The notes below the pieces were generated by a model that was given only the letters and a program-made list of their open reading frames with translations, ran no database searches and was not told where the DNA came from. Positions 8,586 to 18,338 of a stretch of DNA of 55,607 nt are shown piece by piece. The translations under genes and the position numbers were made by a program. The stretch comes from JBKDZR01 sp047971485 (GTDB taxonomy: Bacteria > Pseudomonadota > Alphaproteobacteria > Rhodobacterales > Rhodobacteraceae), in NCBI GenBank assembly GCA_047971485.1, contig JBKDZR010000138.1, forward strand, positions 1 to 55,607, written 5' to 3'. Position 1 is the first letter of the stretch. Each line of letters opens with the position of its first letter.

Positions 8586-8729
8586 GACCTGATCCACCGT
8601 GCCCGTTTCGTCAGAATGGCCTCCGCGTTTGCGGAGCGACTGGGATGAAATCGTGTCGGGGTGCGCTGTTGCGGTTGTTGTGTTCGGTGCATCGGACTAC
8701 ACCTGCCGGATCAGGTTCCAGGAGGTCCC

Positions 8730-10523
8730 ATGACGGACAGGACAGCGACACAAGGCTCAGAGCGGGGCGGCTCACGCAGGGTGGGGGCGCTTGGCGGGCT
8801 GGTGCCCTATCTGATGCGCTACAAGCTGCTGTTGGTCGCTGCGGGGCTGGCGCTGGTCTTTACGGCTGTGACATCGCTGGTGCTGCCTCTGGCCGTGCGC
8901 CGGGTGGTCGATGGGTTCCAGACCGGTGAGGCCCAGTTGCTGGATGCCTATTTCCTGGCTGCCCTAGCGGTGGCGGGCCTTTTGGCGCTGGGCACGGGGC
9001 TGCGTTATTATCTGGTCACGCGACTGGGTGAGCGGGTGGTGGCCGATATCCGCAAGGCCCTGTTTGCGCGCATGATCGGCATGTCTCCGGCGTTTTACGA
9101 ACGGATCATGACCGGCGAGGTTCTCAGCCGGATCACCACCGACACGACGCTGATCCTGTCGGTTGTCGGGTCCTCGGTCAGTTGGTTCCTGCGCAATGTC
9201 CTGCTGTTTGTCGGGGGGGTGCTGATGATGCTGCTGACCAGCGCCAAGCTGACCGGGCTGGTGCTGTTGATCGTGCCGCTCGTCGTGGTGCCCATCGTCG
9301 CCCTTGGCCGGCGGGTCCGGCGCCTGAGCAGGGACAACCAGGACTGGATCGCGAAAAGTTCCGGCAAGGCGTCCGAGGCGCTGCTGTCGGTGCAGACGGT
9401 GCAGGCCTTCACCCATGAAGCCGCCTCGACCCGGGCCTTCGATGCCGTGACCGAGGCTAGTTTCCATTCGGCCCGGCTGCGGATTTCGGTGCGGGCTGTG
9501 CTGACCTGTATCGTCATTTTCCTGGTTTTTGCCGGGATCACCGGGGTGCTTTGGGTCGGTGCACGCGATGTGCGCAGCGCGGCCATGACCATCGGTGAAC
9601 TGGTGCAATTCGTCATCTATGCCGCCATCATGGCCGGATCGACCGCCGCCCTGTCCGAGATCTGGGGCGAGTTGCAGCGCGCGGCCGGGGCCACGGAGCG
9701 GCTGGCCGAATTGATGAAGGCCGCCGACAGTGTGACAGACCCGGCCGATCCCGCCCCGGTGCCGGTCCCGGCACGCGGCGAGATCCGGTTCGAGAAGGTG
9801 ATCTTTCACTATCCGACGCGGCCTGAACAGGCGGCGTTGCGCGGTGTCGATTTCACCATCCGTCCGGGCGAAACCGTGGCCCTGGTTGGACCGTCAGGGG
9901 CGGGCAAGACCACGGTCTTTCAGCTTTTGCTGCGCTTTTACGATCCGTCCTCGGGGCAGGTGCGGCTGGACGGGGCCGATCTGCGCACCATGCGGCGGGC
10001 CGATTTCCGGGCCAATATCGCGCTGGTGCCCCAGGAACCGGTCATCTTTGCCGATACCGCGATGGAAAACATCCGTTTCGGGCGCCCCCAGGCCAGCGAT
10101 GCCGAGGTGATCGAGGCCGCCCGGGCGGCGGCGGCCGATGGCTTCATCCGGGGCTTGCCCCAGGGGTATGACAGCCCCTTGGGCGAACGCGGCGTGATGT
10201 TGTCGGGGGGACAGAAACAGCGCATCGCCATCGCCCGGGCGATCCTGCGCGCGGCCCCGGTGCTGTTGCTGGACGAGGCAACCTCGGCGCTGGATGCGGA
10301 AAGTGAACGGGCGGTCCAGGCGGCGGTCGACGCGCTGGCCCGGGATCGCACGACGCTGATCGTCGCCCACCGTCTGGCCACGGTGAAAAAGGCCGACCGC
10401 ATCCTGGTTCTGGATGAAGGCGGGATCGTTGCCGAAGGCACCCATGACAGCCTGGTGCGCGAAGGAGGACTTTATGCCCGGCTGGCCCGGTTGCAGTTCA
10501 ACGACGCGGTCGCGGCCGAATAG
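8730..10523 (+). CDS. ABC exporter, fused permease and ATPase (ABCB/MsbA type)
   Basis: A 597-residue half-transporter that forms homodimers in the inner membrane. Residues about 20-320 are a six-helix exporter domain (YLMRYKLLLVAAGLAL, then the coupling region around IGMSPAFYERIMTGEVLSRI). The C-terminal ATPase has Walker A GPSGAGKTT, the signature LSGGQKQRIAIARA, Walker B VLLLDEATSALD and the H-loop VAHRL. ATG at 8730 has GGAGGT directly upstream. It resembles the alphaproteobacterial group annotated as lipid A/multidrug-type exporters; substrate unknown. It is followed 112 bases later by the acyl-CoA synthetase, with no clear operon link. Confidence 0.92.
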   Translation: MTDRTATQGSERGGSRRVGALGGLVPYLMRYKLLLVAAGLALVFTAVTSLVLPLAVRRVVDGFQTGEAQLLDAYFLAALAVAGLLALGTGLRYYLVTRLGERVVADIRKALFARMIGMSPAFYERIMTGEVLSRITTDTTLILSVVGSSVSWFLRNVLLFVGGVLMMLLTSAKLTGLVLLIVPLVVVPIVALGRRVRRLSRDNQDWIAKSSGKASEALLSVQTVQAFTHEAASTRAFDAVTEASFHSARLRISVRAVLTCIVIFLVFAGITGVLWVGARDVRSAAMTIGELVQFVIYAAIMAGSTAALSEIWGELQRAAGATERLAELMKAADSVTDPADPAPVPVPARGEIRFEKVIFHYPTRPEQAALRGVDFTIRPGETVALVGPSGAGKTTVFQLLLRFYDPSSGQVRLDGADLRTMRRADFRANIALVPQEPVIFADTAMENIRFGRPQASDAEVIEAARAAAADGFIRGLPQGYDSPLGERGVMLSGGQKQRIAIARAILRAAPVLLLDEATSALDAESERAVQAAVDALARDRTTLIVAHRLATVKKADRILVLDEGGIVAEGTHDSLVREGGLYARLARLQFNDAVAAE

Positions 10524-10635
10524 GGCGGCGCCGGTTCCCCCGGGCTCTGGCCGCTCTATCTTTCGGTCCCCGATCTGTGCGAAGCTGTCAGCCACGACAT
10601 TGGGATCGAAATGCCGGAGCAAGGGGGGGGAGACC

Positions 10636-12537
10636 ATGACCACATTTGTTGATCTGGCGGCGCGCGATGCCATAGAGGCGGAAATGCCCTATGCTGACCG
10701 GGATGTGCCGGCCACGGTCTATCAGGCGATCACGCGGACGGTGGCGCGCTTTGGCGACCGCCCGGCGATCACCTTTCAGATGTTCGCGGACCCGGAGGCC
10801 GATGCCGAAACCCTGACCTGGCATGAGGTGCAGGATCGGGTGACGCGCACCGCTAACCTGTTTCGCAGCCTGGGTATTGGGGAAACCGATGTGGTGGCTT
10901 TCCTGTTGCCCAACACGACCGAAACGGTCCTGACCCTGCTGGGGGGCATGACGGCGGGGATTGTCAATCCGATCAATCCGTTGCTGGATGTCGAACAGAT
11001 CGCTGGTGTCCTGAACGAGACCAAGGCCAAGGTGCTGGTCACGCTGCGCGCCTTTCCCAAGACCGACATCGCCCAAAAGGCGGCCGAGGCGGTGGCCTTT
11101 GCCCCCGGGGTCAAAACCGTGGTTGAGGTCGATCTGCTGCGCTATCTCCGTCCGCCGAAACGTTGGATCGCACCGTTCCTGCGCCCCAAGGTGACGGTAC
11201 GCCACACGGCCCGGGTGATCGGGTTCAACGCCGCGTTGCGCGATCAGCCCGGCGACCGGCTGACCTTTGCGGAACCGGCCGGTGATCGTGTGGCCGCCTA
11301 TTTCCACACCGGCGGCACCACCGGCACGCCGAAGGTGGCGCAGAACCGGCAGTCGGGGATGATCTATAACGGCTGGCTGGGCCAGGAGATGCTGTTCGAT
11401 GAACAGGATGTGCTGATCTGCCCGCTGCCCCTGTTTCATGTCTTTGCCAGCTATCCGATCCTGATGTCAGCGATTCAGGCGGGCAGCCATACCGTCTTTC
11501 CGACCCCGGCCGGCTATCGGGGCGATGGGGTGTTCGACAATTTCTGGAAACTGATCGCGCGCTGGCAGGTCAGCTTTGTGATCACGGTTCCCACCGCCCT
11601 GTCGGCTCTGATGCAGCGCAAGGTGGATGCCGATGTGTCCAGCCTGAGGACGGCCATTTCCGGCTCGGCCCCGTTGCCGCTGGAACTCTACAAACGGTTC
11701 GAGGCGGCCACCGGTGTGCAGATCGCTGAAGGCTATGGGCTGACCGAGGCGACCTGCCTGGTCTCGATCAACCCGGTCGAGGGGCGCAAGAAGGTTGGCT
11801 CCGTCGGTATCCCCATGCCCTATACCGACGTGCGCATCCTGCATTGCGACACGGATGGTACGGTCACCCACGAATGCGCCACCGATGAAATTGGAGAGAT
11901 CTGCATCGCCAGCCCCGGTGTCTATGAGGGCTCGACCTATACCGAGACGGGCAAGAACCTTGGTCTTTATGCCGACAGGATCTATCTGCGCACCGGCGAT
12001 CTGGGGCGGCTGGACGGTGATGGCTATCTGTGGATCACCGGCCGCAAGAAGGATCTGATCATTCGCGGCGGCCACAATATCGACCCGGCCCAGATCGAAG
12101 AGGCGCTGATGGGACATCCCGATGTTGCCTTTGCCGGGGCCATCGGTCAGCCTGACGCGCGGACCGGCGAAATGCCCTGTGCCTATGTCGAGCTGATTGC
12201 CGGGGCGAAGGTCACCTCGGATGAGTTGCTGGCCTTTGCCAGTCAGCGTATCCATGAACGAGCCGCCATCCCGAAATACCTGGAGATCATGGACGAATTG
12301 CCGAAAACGGCGGTGGGCAAGGTGTTCAAGCCGGCGTTGCGCAAGGCGGCAATCCGGCGGATCCTGGATGAAACGCTGGCGGCGGCCGGATCGGATGTGC
12401 GTGTCACCGAGGTGGTCGAAGACAAGCGCCGGGGCTTGACGGCGGTGCTGGATCCGGGCGGCGGGCCCGTGGATGACAGTGCCATGGCCGGGATCCTCGG
12501 GGGCTTTACCGTGCCCTGGCGTTGGCATGTGGTATAG
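10636..12537 (+). CDS. Acyl-CoA synthetase (AMP-forming)
   Basis: A 633-residue member of the ANL superfamily that activates a fatty acid with ATP to acyl-AMP and then acyl-CoA. Motifs in order are the phosphate loop YFHTGGTTGTPKVAQ, GYGLTEATCL, YLRTGDLGRLDGDGYLWITGRKKDLIIRGGHNI, and the C-terminal Lys region ELPKTAVGKVFKPALR. The length (about 630) and the N-terminal extension before the AMP-binding core fit the long acyl-CoA synthetase group annotated in Rhodobacterales rather than E. coli FadD. ATG at 10636 follows a G-rich ribosome-binding site (AAGGGGGGGGAGA). Chain-length specificity is not readable. Confidence 0.9.
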   Translation: MTTFVDLAARDAIEAEMPYADRDVPATVYQAITRTVARFGDRPAITFQMFADPEADAETLTWHEVQDRVTRTANLFRSLGIGETDVVAFLLPNTTETVLTLLGGMTAGIVNPINPLLDVEQIAGVLNETKAKVLVTLRAFPKTDIAQKAAEAVAFAPGVKTVVEVDLLRYLRPPKRWIAPFLRPKVTVRHTARVIGFNAALRDQPGDRLTFAEPAGDRVAAYFHTGGTTGTPKVAQNRQSGMIYNGWLGQEMLFDEQDVLICPLPLFHVFASYPILMSAIQAGSHTVFPTPAGYRGDGVFDNFWKLIARWQVSFVITVPTALSALMQRKVDADVSSLRTAISGSAPLPLELYKRFEAATGVQIAEGYGLTEATCLVSINPVEGRKKVGSVGIPMPYTDVRILHCDTDGTVTHECATDEIGEICIASPGVYEGSTYTETGKNLGLYADRIYLRTGDLGRLDGDGYLWITGRKKDLIIRGGHNIDPAQIEEALMGHPDVAFAGAIGQPDARTGEMPCAYVELIAGAKVTSDELLAFASQRIHERAAIPKYLEIMDELPKTAVGKVFKPALRKAAIRRILDETLAAAGSDVRVTEVVEDKRRGLTAVLDPGGGPVDDSAMAGILGGFTVPWRWHVV

Positions 12538-12605
12538 ACGAATGGTGGTGATGGTGTCTTGCATCGAAGGGCTGGTTTGAGCGCCTATCTGGCTCTGCCT
12601 CCTCT

Positions 12606-12725
12606 CGGCGCGGGACAAGCCCGGAACGGGCGCCGCGCCATCACTGGGGCGGCCCACCGGTCTGGCGCTCGGCCACCGTTATCGCAACGCTCTGAGATCA
12701 CGCTACCACGGCCATCATAAACCGC
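12606..12725. repeat. dispersed intergenic repeat, copy 1
   Basis: About 120 bases that align end to end with 26714-26830. Shared blocks are CGGCGCGG, CAAGCCCG, GGGCGCCGCGC, CTCAGAG or CTCTGAGA, and CCACGGCCA(T/C)CATAAA. It starts with a hairpin whose stem CGGCGC/GCGCCG (12606-12611 with 12630-12635) is kept in both copies although the loops differ. It fills the 315-base gap between the convergent acyl-CoA synthetase and reductase genes; I see no gene here. Confidence 0.7.
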
Positions 12726-12852
12726 GCTGATCACAGGGTGGGTGCGCCAGCCCCCGGTCCGGCGCTGGCGCGGCTTGCTCTGTTGATGGCAACGATAGCT
12801 TGGGTCCCGCAAAGCGGACTTCCCCAACACGCCCGCCCCGGTGGAGCTATCC

Positions 12853-13788
12853 TCAGTAGCCCGCAGCACGGTCCACAAGGTTCAGGAACGGCAGCCCAGC
12901 CTCGCCCCGGCGGATGTTTTCAGCGATTGCGCGGGCGGCCGAAGGCGGGCGGGTGGCCGAGGCGATGTGTGGGGTCACGGTGATACGGGGATCGGACCAG
13001 AAGGGATGGGCTGGCGGAAGGGGCTCGACCCGAAAGACATCCAGCGTGGCATGGGCCAACCGGCCTGAGGCCAAGGCCGCCAGCAGCGCGTCATCGTCAA
13101 TCAGCGGGCCACGGCCCGGGTTCAGCAAAACCGCCCCCCGGGGCAAGTGCGCCAAGGTCTCAGAACAGATCAGGCCGTCGGTTTCGGAGGTCAGCGGCAA
13201 GAGCAACACCAGGATCTCGGATCGCTCCAGGATCTCGGTCAGGCCCTTGGAACCGGACAGGCCGCGCACCCCTGGGAGCTGCCTGGGCCGGCGTGACCAG
13301 CCGGCCACATCGAAATTCAGCCCCGCCAGCGCGCTCGCACAGGCCGCCCCCAGCACCCCCAACCCAAGGATGCCTACGGTGCGTTCCCGGGCCAGGGGCG
13401 GGATGGCGGGGGCCCAGACGCCGTCCTGGCAGGTCAGGCTGGCATCAATCCCCAGATGATGGCGCAGCACATGGCCGGTGACCCATTCGACCATGCCTTC
13501 GGTCAGGGAAGGATCGACCATGCGGGCCAGCGGCTGGGTGAGGGTCGGGTTGGGGGCAATCGCCTCAACCCCGGCCCAGAGGCTGAGAACCGCCCTGGCG
13601 CGGGTGAAGGGGCGGAAATCCGATACCGGCCCATCGGGGGCATAGACGATATAATCGACCTCTGCGGCGCGGGCCGGATCGTCATGCAGCTCGGCAATCA
13701 GCCCGGCGGCCTCCAAGGCCGCCCCCAGTTCTTGGCGATAAACGGGCCATTCCGTGGCGGCGCCGGCATACAGGATGTTGATGGACAT
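12853..13788 (-). CDS. ghrA: Glyoxylate/hydroxypyruvate reductase A-like D-2-hydroxyacid dehydrogenase
   Basis: A 311-residue NAD(P)H-dependent reductase of the D-2-hydroxyacid dehydrogenase family, GhrA branch: an atypical N-terminal domain beginning INILYAGAATEWPVY and LSLWAGVEAI. The Rossmann motif is VGILGLGVLGAACA. Catalytic residues are visible in NPGRGPLID (Arg), DVFRVEPLP (Glu) and VTPHIAS (His). ATG at 13788 lies 4 bases after the rodA stop, so the gene ends the mre operon; its connection to cell-wall growth is unclear and may be only co-transcription. Confidence 0.88.
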   Translation of the reverse strand: MSINILYAGAATEWPVYRQELGAALEAAGLIAELHDDPARAAEVDYIVYAPDGPVSDFRPFTRARAVLSLWAGVEAIAPNPTLTQPLARMVDPSLTEGMVEWVTGHVLRHHLGIDASLTCQDGVWAPAIPPLARERTVGILGLGVLGAACASALAGLNFDVAGWSRRPRQLPGVRGLSGSKGLTEILERSEILVLLLPLTSETDGLICSETLAHLPRGAVLLNPGRGPLIDDDALLAALASGRLAHATLDVFRVEPLPPAHPFWSDPRITVTPHIASATRPPSAARAIAENIRRGEAGLPFLNLVDRAAGY

Positions 13789-13792
13789 GTGT

Positions 13793-14932
13793 CTATCTCG
13801 GTTTGTGGACATGGGCGCTCTGGACCAGTCCAAAGGCGGCCAGCAGCACCAGCATCGCCGAGCCACCATAGGACACCAGCGGCAGGGGGGCGCCCACAAC
13901 CGGCACCAGCCCCATGACCATGGACATGTTCACCGCGAAATACAGGAAGAACGTGCCCGCGATGCCCAGGATCAGCAGGGATGAGAACCGATCCTTGTTG
14001 TTCATCGCCGAGATCACGCAGAACACGATCACCAGCACATAGAGCACCAGCAGCGACGCGCCCCCGATAAAGCCCAGTTCCTCGGCCAGGGTGGTAAAGA
14101 TGAAATCGGTGTGTTTTTCGGGCAGAAAGTTCAGCCGCGTCTGGGTGCCCTGCATGAAACCGCGCCCGGTCAACCCCCCCGACCCCAGGGCGATCTTTGA
14201 CTGGGTGATGTGATAGCCGGCCCCCAGCGGGTCGCTGGAGGGATCCAGAAAGGTGTCGATGCGGCGGAACTGGTAATCCTTCAGCAACTGCCAGTCCGTC
14301 CCGCGAGAGGCCAGAACCGCATAAATCAGCCCCACGCCCAGGGCGATCACGGCGGCAAAGTACAGCCAGTTAACCCCGGCCAGGAACATGATGAACGCGC
14401 CGCCGGCCAGCAGCATGATCGCCGTGCCCAGATCGGGCTGTTTCAGTACCAGCACCACGGGGATCAGGATCAGCGCAACCGGGATCAACACCCACAGCGG
14501 TTGCGAGGTGCGGGTGATGTCCAGCCAGTCGTAATAGGCGGCCAGGATCATCACCAGTGTGACCTTCATCAATTCGGACGGTTGCAGCCGCATGAAACCC
14601 AGGTCGATCCAGCGTTGTGCGCCCATCCCGACCTCACCGAACAGTTCCACCCCGATCAGCAGCATCAAGGCCCCGCCATAGGCCAGCCCGGCCATGTTGC
14701 GCCAGAACCAGATCGGGACCATGGCGACGATGAACATCGCGACCAGGCCCATGACGAAACGCTCAGCCTGGGGTTCCACCCAGGGGCTGAAGGATCCGCC
14801 GGCCACCGAATACAGCATCAGAAAGCCGAAGGACGCGATGGCGCAGAGCAGCAGGACAATGGGCCAGTTCAGGTACAGCAACTTGCGAAAGCCCGTGGGA
14901 ACGGTCTTGAGATTGCTGGCCAGATAGCTCAT
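13793..14932 (-). CDS. rodA: Rod-shape determining glycosyltransferase RodA
   Basis: A 379-residue SEDS-family peptidoglycan polymerase in the inner membrane that works with PBP2 and the MreBCD elongasome. About ten helices are visible. The segments RWIDLGFMRLQPSELMK, GSGGLTGRGFMQGTQTRLNFLPEKHTDFIF (split motif) and the C-terminal LPLVSYGGSAML are the family hallmarks. Its start overlaps the mrdA stop by 4 bases (ATGA), implying translational coupling. Confidence 0.97.
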   Translation of the reverse strand: MSYLASNLKTVPTGFRKLLYLNWPIVLLLCAIASFGFLMLYSVAGGSFSPWVEPQAERFVMGLVAMFIVAMVPIWFWRNMAGLAYGGALMLLIGVELFGEVGMGAQRWIDLGFMRLQPSELMKVTLVMILAAYYDWLDITRTSQPLWVLIPVALILIPVVLVLKQPDLGTAIMLLAGGAFIMFLAGVNWLYFAAVIALGVGLIYAVLASRGTDWQLLKDYQFRRIDTFLDPSSDPLGAGYHITQSKIALGSGGLTGRGFMQGTQTRLNFLPEKHTDFIFTTLAEELGFIGGASLLVLYVLVIVFCVISAMNNKDRFSSLLILGIAGTFFLYFAVNMSMVMGLVPVVGAPLPLVSYGGSAMLVLLAAFGLVQSAHVHKPR

Positions 14933-16872
14933 GCGCGGCTGCTTTCGGCGGCCGGGGCATCCCGCCCGCGCAAGGGCATGGCCCGTTGCAATTCCTCAAT
15001 CTTCTCGCGCTGGCTGGAGGGATAGCTGTCCAGGGGCGGCAAGGTGCCATGAAGCGCGCGCAACAGAACGTCCCGCGCGATGGGCGCGGCAACGGACGAT
15101 CCGCCGCCGCCATGTTCGACCACCACCGCAGTGGCATAGCGGGGCCGGTCGAACGGCGCGTAGGCAACGAACAACGCGTGGTCGCGGCGTTCCCAGGGCA
15201 GGTCCTCGTTGCGGAAAACGCCGCGCGCGCGTTCCGCCTTGGTGATGTTGCGGACCTGGCTGGTCCCGGATTTTCCGGCCATCTGCAACCCGGCCGCCTC
15301 GACGCGGGATCCATAGCCGGTGCCGCGCCGGTTGTTGACGACGGCGAACATCGCCTTGCGTATGGCGGCCATGAAATCGGCCCGGATGTTCAGGGCCGGA
15401 TCCTCGCGCATCGGTTCGGGCACGCCATCAATGGCGCGGACAACCCGGGGCACCACCGCCTTGCCAGAGGCGATCCGTGCCGTCATCACCGCCAGTTGCA
15501 GCGGTGAGGCCAGGATGAACCCCTGCCCGATGGATGCATTCAGCGTGTCGCCGATCATCCAGCTGGTGTCATAGCGGGTCTGTTTCCACTTGCGGGTCGG
15601 TGTCAGCCCCTCGGCCACGGCCGACAGCGGCAGGTCAAAGGCCGTTCCCAGCCCCAGCCGTCTGGCCATGTCGGTGATACGATCGATCCCCACCCGCTGG
15701 GCGATATCGTAGAAATACACATCGCAGGACTGGGCAATCGCGTCATGCAGGTTCATGTGCCCGTGCCCACCACTACGCCAGCAGTGAAAGCGCCTGCCCC
15801 CGGCGGTCAGGTGGCCCGGGCAATAGACGGTATCGCCCACCCCAACCACGCCGGCCTCCAGCGCGGCCAGGGCGGTGATCATCTTGAAGGTCGACCCCGG
15901 GGGATAGACCCCCTGCACCGTCTTGTTGGCGAGCGGGCGATAGGTGTTCTCGGTCAGCAGCCGGTAATCAGCCGATGAAATCCCCAGAACGAACTTGTTG
16001 GGGTCAAAGCTGGGTGCTGAGGACAGGGCCACGATATCGCCGCTGTCGACATCCATCACCACCGCAGCGGCGCTTTGCCCGGCCAGACGGGCCTGGGCAA
16101 AGTTCTGAATGCCCTCATCCAAGGTCAGTTGCAGATTGCGGCCGGCGGTGCCTTCGGTGCGGGACAATTCGCGCATCACCCGGCCGACAGCGTTGACCTC
16201 GATCTGACTGTTGCCGGCCTTGCCGCGCAACACGCCCTCCATCTTGGCCTCGATCCCGACCTTGCCGATCTGGAACTTGGGGATCTGCAGCAGGGGGTCC
16301 TTGTCTTCGGTGCGGGACAGATCATAGTCGCTGACCGGTCCGACATAGCCGACGATATGGGCGAAATCGTCCTGCATCGGATAGGCGCGGGACAGGCCCA
16401 CCTCGGGGCGGATCCCGGGCAGGGCGGGGGCGTTGACCGCAACCCGGGCCAGATCGTCCCAGGTCAGCCGGTCGGCCACGGTGACGGGCACGAAACCGGC
16501 GCGCTGCTGGATTTCCTTGAGGGTCCGCTCGCGATCGGCGTCGGTCAGCGGGATCAGGGTGCTCAGCTGGTCCAGAACGGCCTCGACGTTGCCGGCATCC
16601 TCGCGCACGATAATCACGCGGTAGTTCTGGTCGTTGACCGCCAGGGGCGCGCCATTGCGGTCAAAGATCAGCCCGCGCGCCGGGGGCAGCAGCCGCATGT
16701 TGATGCGGTTTTCCTCGGCGAGCATCCGGAACTGATCGGCCTGTTCAATCTGAAGATGGCGCATACGCGCGGCCAGAAGGCCGGCAAAGCCCAGTTGTGC
16801 GCCGCCCAAAACCAGGGCCCGGCGGTTGATCCGGCGAAAGCTGAGGTCGATTTCCTTGGGGGGGCGCTTCAC
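14929..16872 (-). CDS. mrdA: Penicillin-binding protein 2 (MrdA)
   Basis: A 647-residue class B PBP, the transpeptidase partner of RodA for lateral wall growth. One transmembrane helix lies near residues 18-37, followed by the pedestal domain (RGLIFDRNGAPLA at about 66-78) and the transpeptidase domain with the active-site SxxK at Ser327-Lys330 (PPGSTFK), SCD for the second motif, and AGKSGTSQV for the third. It overlaps mreD by 4 bases and rodA by 4 bases. Confidence 0.97.
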   Translation of the reverse strand: MKRPPKEIDLSFRRINRRALVLGGAQLGFAGLLAARMRHLQIEQADQFRMLAEENRINMRLLPPARGLIFDRNGAPLAVNDQNYRVIIVREDAGNVEAVLDQLSTLIPLTDADRERTLKEIQQRAGFVPVTVADRLTWDDLARVAVNAPALPGIRPEVGLSRAYPMQDDFAHIVGYVGPVSDYDLSRTEDKDPLLQIPKFQIGKVGIEAKMEGVLRGKAGNSQIEVNAVGRVMRELSRTEGTAGRNLQLTLDEGIQNFAQARLAGQSAAAVVMDVDSGDIVALSSAPSFDPNKFVLGISSADYRLLTENTYRPLANKTVQGVYPPGSTFKMITALAALEAGVVGVGDTVYCPGHLTAGGRRFHCWRSGGHGHMNLHDAIAQSCDVYFYDIAQRVGIDRITDMARRLGLGTAFDLPLSAVAEGLTPTRKWKQTRYDTSWMIGDTLNASIGQGFILASPLQLAVMTARIASGKAVVPRVVRAIDGVPEPMREDPALNIRADFMAAIRKAMFAVVNNRRGTGYGSRVEAAGLQMAGKSGTSQVRNITKAERARGVFRNEDLPWERRDHALFVAYAPFDRPRYATAVVVEHGGGGSSVAAPIARDVLLRALHGTLPPLDSYPSSQREKIEELQRAMPLRGRDAPAAESSRA

Positions 16873-17402
16873 GTGCCGATCCCCCGTCCGAACCCGTCAG
16901 GCGGGGTATGGCGACGCAGGCCCAGCCCGAAATGCAAGAAGGCGGCCACCGCTGGATAGATCAGCGCGGTGACGGCAGCCCGGGCCATTTGGCTGTCCAG
17001 CGGGGGCTGGCGGACCAGGAACAGGACCTGCGCCGCCCAGAAGGCCAGGGCCAGGACGCCGATCAGCAGGGCCGCGATCAGCCATTCGGTCAGCGGGGGC
17101 AGCGGCCGGGTGCGCCGCCGCCGGCCCCGCAGGGTCTCAACCGCGATCAGAAGCAGTGCGGCCCACAGCCCCGGAGGCCGTTCCAGCAACAGATCGGCGG
17201 CCAGGAAAAGAGGTGCGATAAGCGCGACCGACAGATCCGCGGGACGGCGCATTGCCCAGGCCAGGGTCAGGGCCAGGATCAGGTCGGGGCGCGGCCAGTC
17301 GTTTGGGGCGGTGTTCAGCGGCAAAAGCGCCACAAAGACGCACAGCGCAAAAAGCCCGGCATACAGGCCCCGCGCCCGGGCCAGGGCTCCCCGGGCGCTC
17401 AT
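16869..17402 (-). CDS. mreD: Rod-shape determining membrane protein MreD
   Basis: A 177-residue membrane protein with five likely helices (for example LYAGLFALCVFVALLPL, WLIAALLIGVLALAFWAAQVL and AAVTALIYPAVAAFLHFGL). The sequence is weakly conserved as usual for MreD; the identity rests on size, topology and position between mreC and mrdA, with 4-base overlaps on both sides. The segment PRPDLILALTLAWAMRRP matches the family pattern. Confidence 0.92.
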   Translation of the reverse strand: MSARGALARARGLYAGLFALCVFVALLPLNTAPNDWPRPDLILALTLAWAMRRPADLSVALIAPLFLAADLLLERPPGLWAALLLIAVETLRGRRRRTRPLPPLTEWLIAALLIGVLALAFWAAQVLFLVRQPPLDSQMARAAVTALIYPAVAAFLHFGLGLRRHTPPDGFGRGIGT

Positions 17403-18307
17403 GGCAGGGGGCTTTCGCGACGGGCCAGGGCCTCGGGCACTGGCGGCAGTTTCGTACTGATCAGGCCGCCCGTATCGGCGATGGGCGGGGCGCCGCGATA
17501 GCGCAGCACGCGCAGGAATTCCAGCCGCTCGTAATCGGCGGCCAGGCGCACCCGGAACCGGCCATCGGGGCTTTGCGCTACGGCCCCGACCAGCAGCCCT
17601 GCGGGAAAGACACCGGCATCGCCGGAACTGACCACTCGGTCGCCGGGGCGTACCAGTTCCGGGCTTTCCAGGAACTCGACGATCGGCAGGGCCGAGTTGT
17701 CACCCGTCAACAGCGCGTGTTGGCCCGAGGGCTGGATGGTGACGGGGATGGAACTGCCCGGATCGGTCATCAACATGACCCGTGTGGTTCGCGCGCCAAC
17801 CCCGGTGATGCGGCCGACCAGCCCGATCCCGTCCATCGCCGCCCAGCCATCGCGGATCCCGTCGCGTTCGCCGACATTCAGCAAGACTGATTGCCGAAAG
17901 GGTGATCCGCTGTCGGTCAGGACCACGCCGGTCACATAGGTCAGCTTGGGGTCGAGGCGGACGTTGTTCAGATCCAGCAGTGCCGCGTTCTTCTGTTCCA
18001 GTTGCAGCGCGGCTTCTTTCCATTCGCGCATCTTCTGCAACTCGCGCCGCAATTCGCGGTTCTGCTCGTAAATGCGATGGTAAGACCGGAAATCCTCGAC
18101 CATCTGGGCCATGACGGTAACCGGTGCCAGGGCCCATTCCAGCCGGGGCACCGTCGCATCGATCATCGCCATGCGCAGGCGTTCCACCCGAGGGCTGTCG
18201 ATGCGCCAGATGACGAACAGGGCCAGCAGGCACGTCACCGCAATGCCGAACAGGATACGCCTGACCGGCCGAAAGTGATCTATGCCTCTGTCTGCATCCT
18301 GTGCCAC
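17399..18307 (-). CDS. mreC: Cell-shape protein MreC
   Basis: A 302-residue single-pass protein: a cytoplasmic N-tail, one helix (residues about 18-34), a coiled coil of about 40 residues (ENRELRRELQKMREWKEAALQLEQKNAALLDLN region) and the periplasmic beta domain with GLVGRITGVGARTTRVMLMTD and VSSGDAGVFPAGLLVG. It links MreB to PBP2. It starts 31 bases after the mreB stop and overlaps mreD. Confidence 0.96.
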   Translation of the reverse strand: MAQDADRGIDHFRPVRRILFGIAVTCLLALFVIWRIDSPRVERLRMAMIDATVPRLEWALAPVTVMAQMVEDFRSYHRIYEQNRELRRELQKMREWKEAALQLEQKNAALLDLNNVRLDPKLTYVTGVVLTDSGSPFRQSVLLNVGERDGIRDGWAAMDGIGLVGRITGVGARTTRVMLMTDPGSSIPVTIQPSGQHALLTGDNSALPIVEFLESPELVRPGDRVVSSGDAGVFPAGLLVGAVAQSPDGRFRVRLAADYERLEFLRVLRYRGAPPIADTGGLISTKLPPVPEALARRESPLP

Positions 18308-18338
18308 GGTGGCCCCCCGGGGCGAACGCGTTAGGGTT

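Noticed and set aside
8313..8597. Open frame on the minus strand over tRNA-Gly with WSGRRESNPHVQLGR
   Set aside because: This is the well-known spurious translation of the tRNA-Gly antisense strand; it has no protein family.
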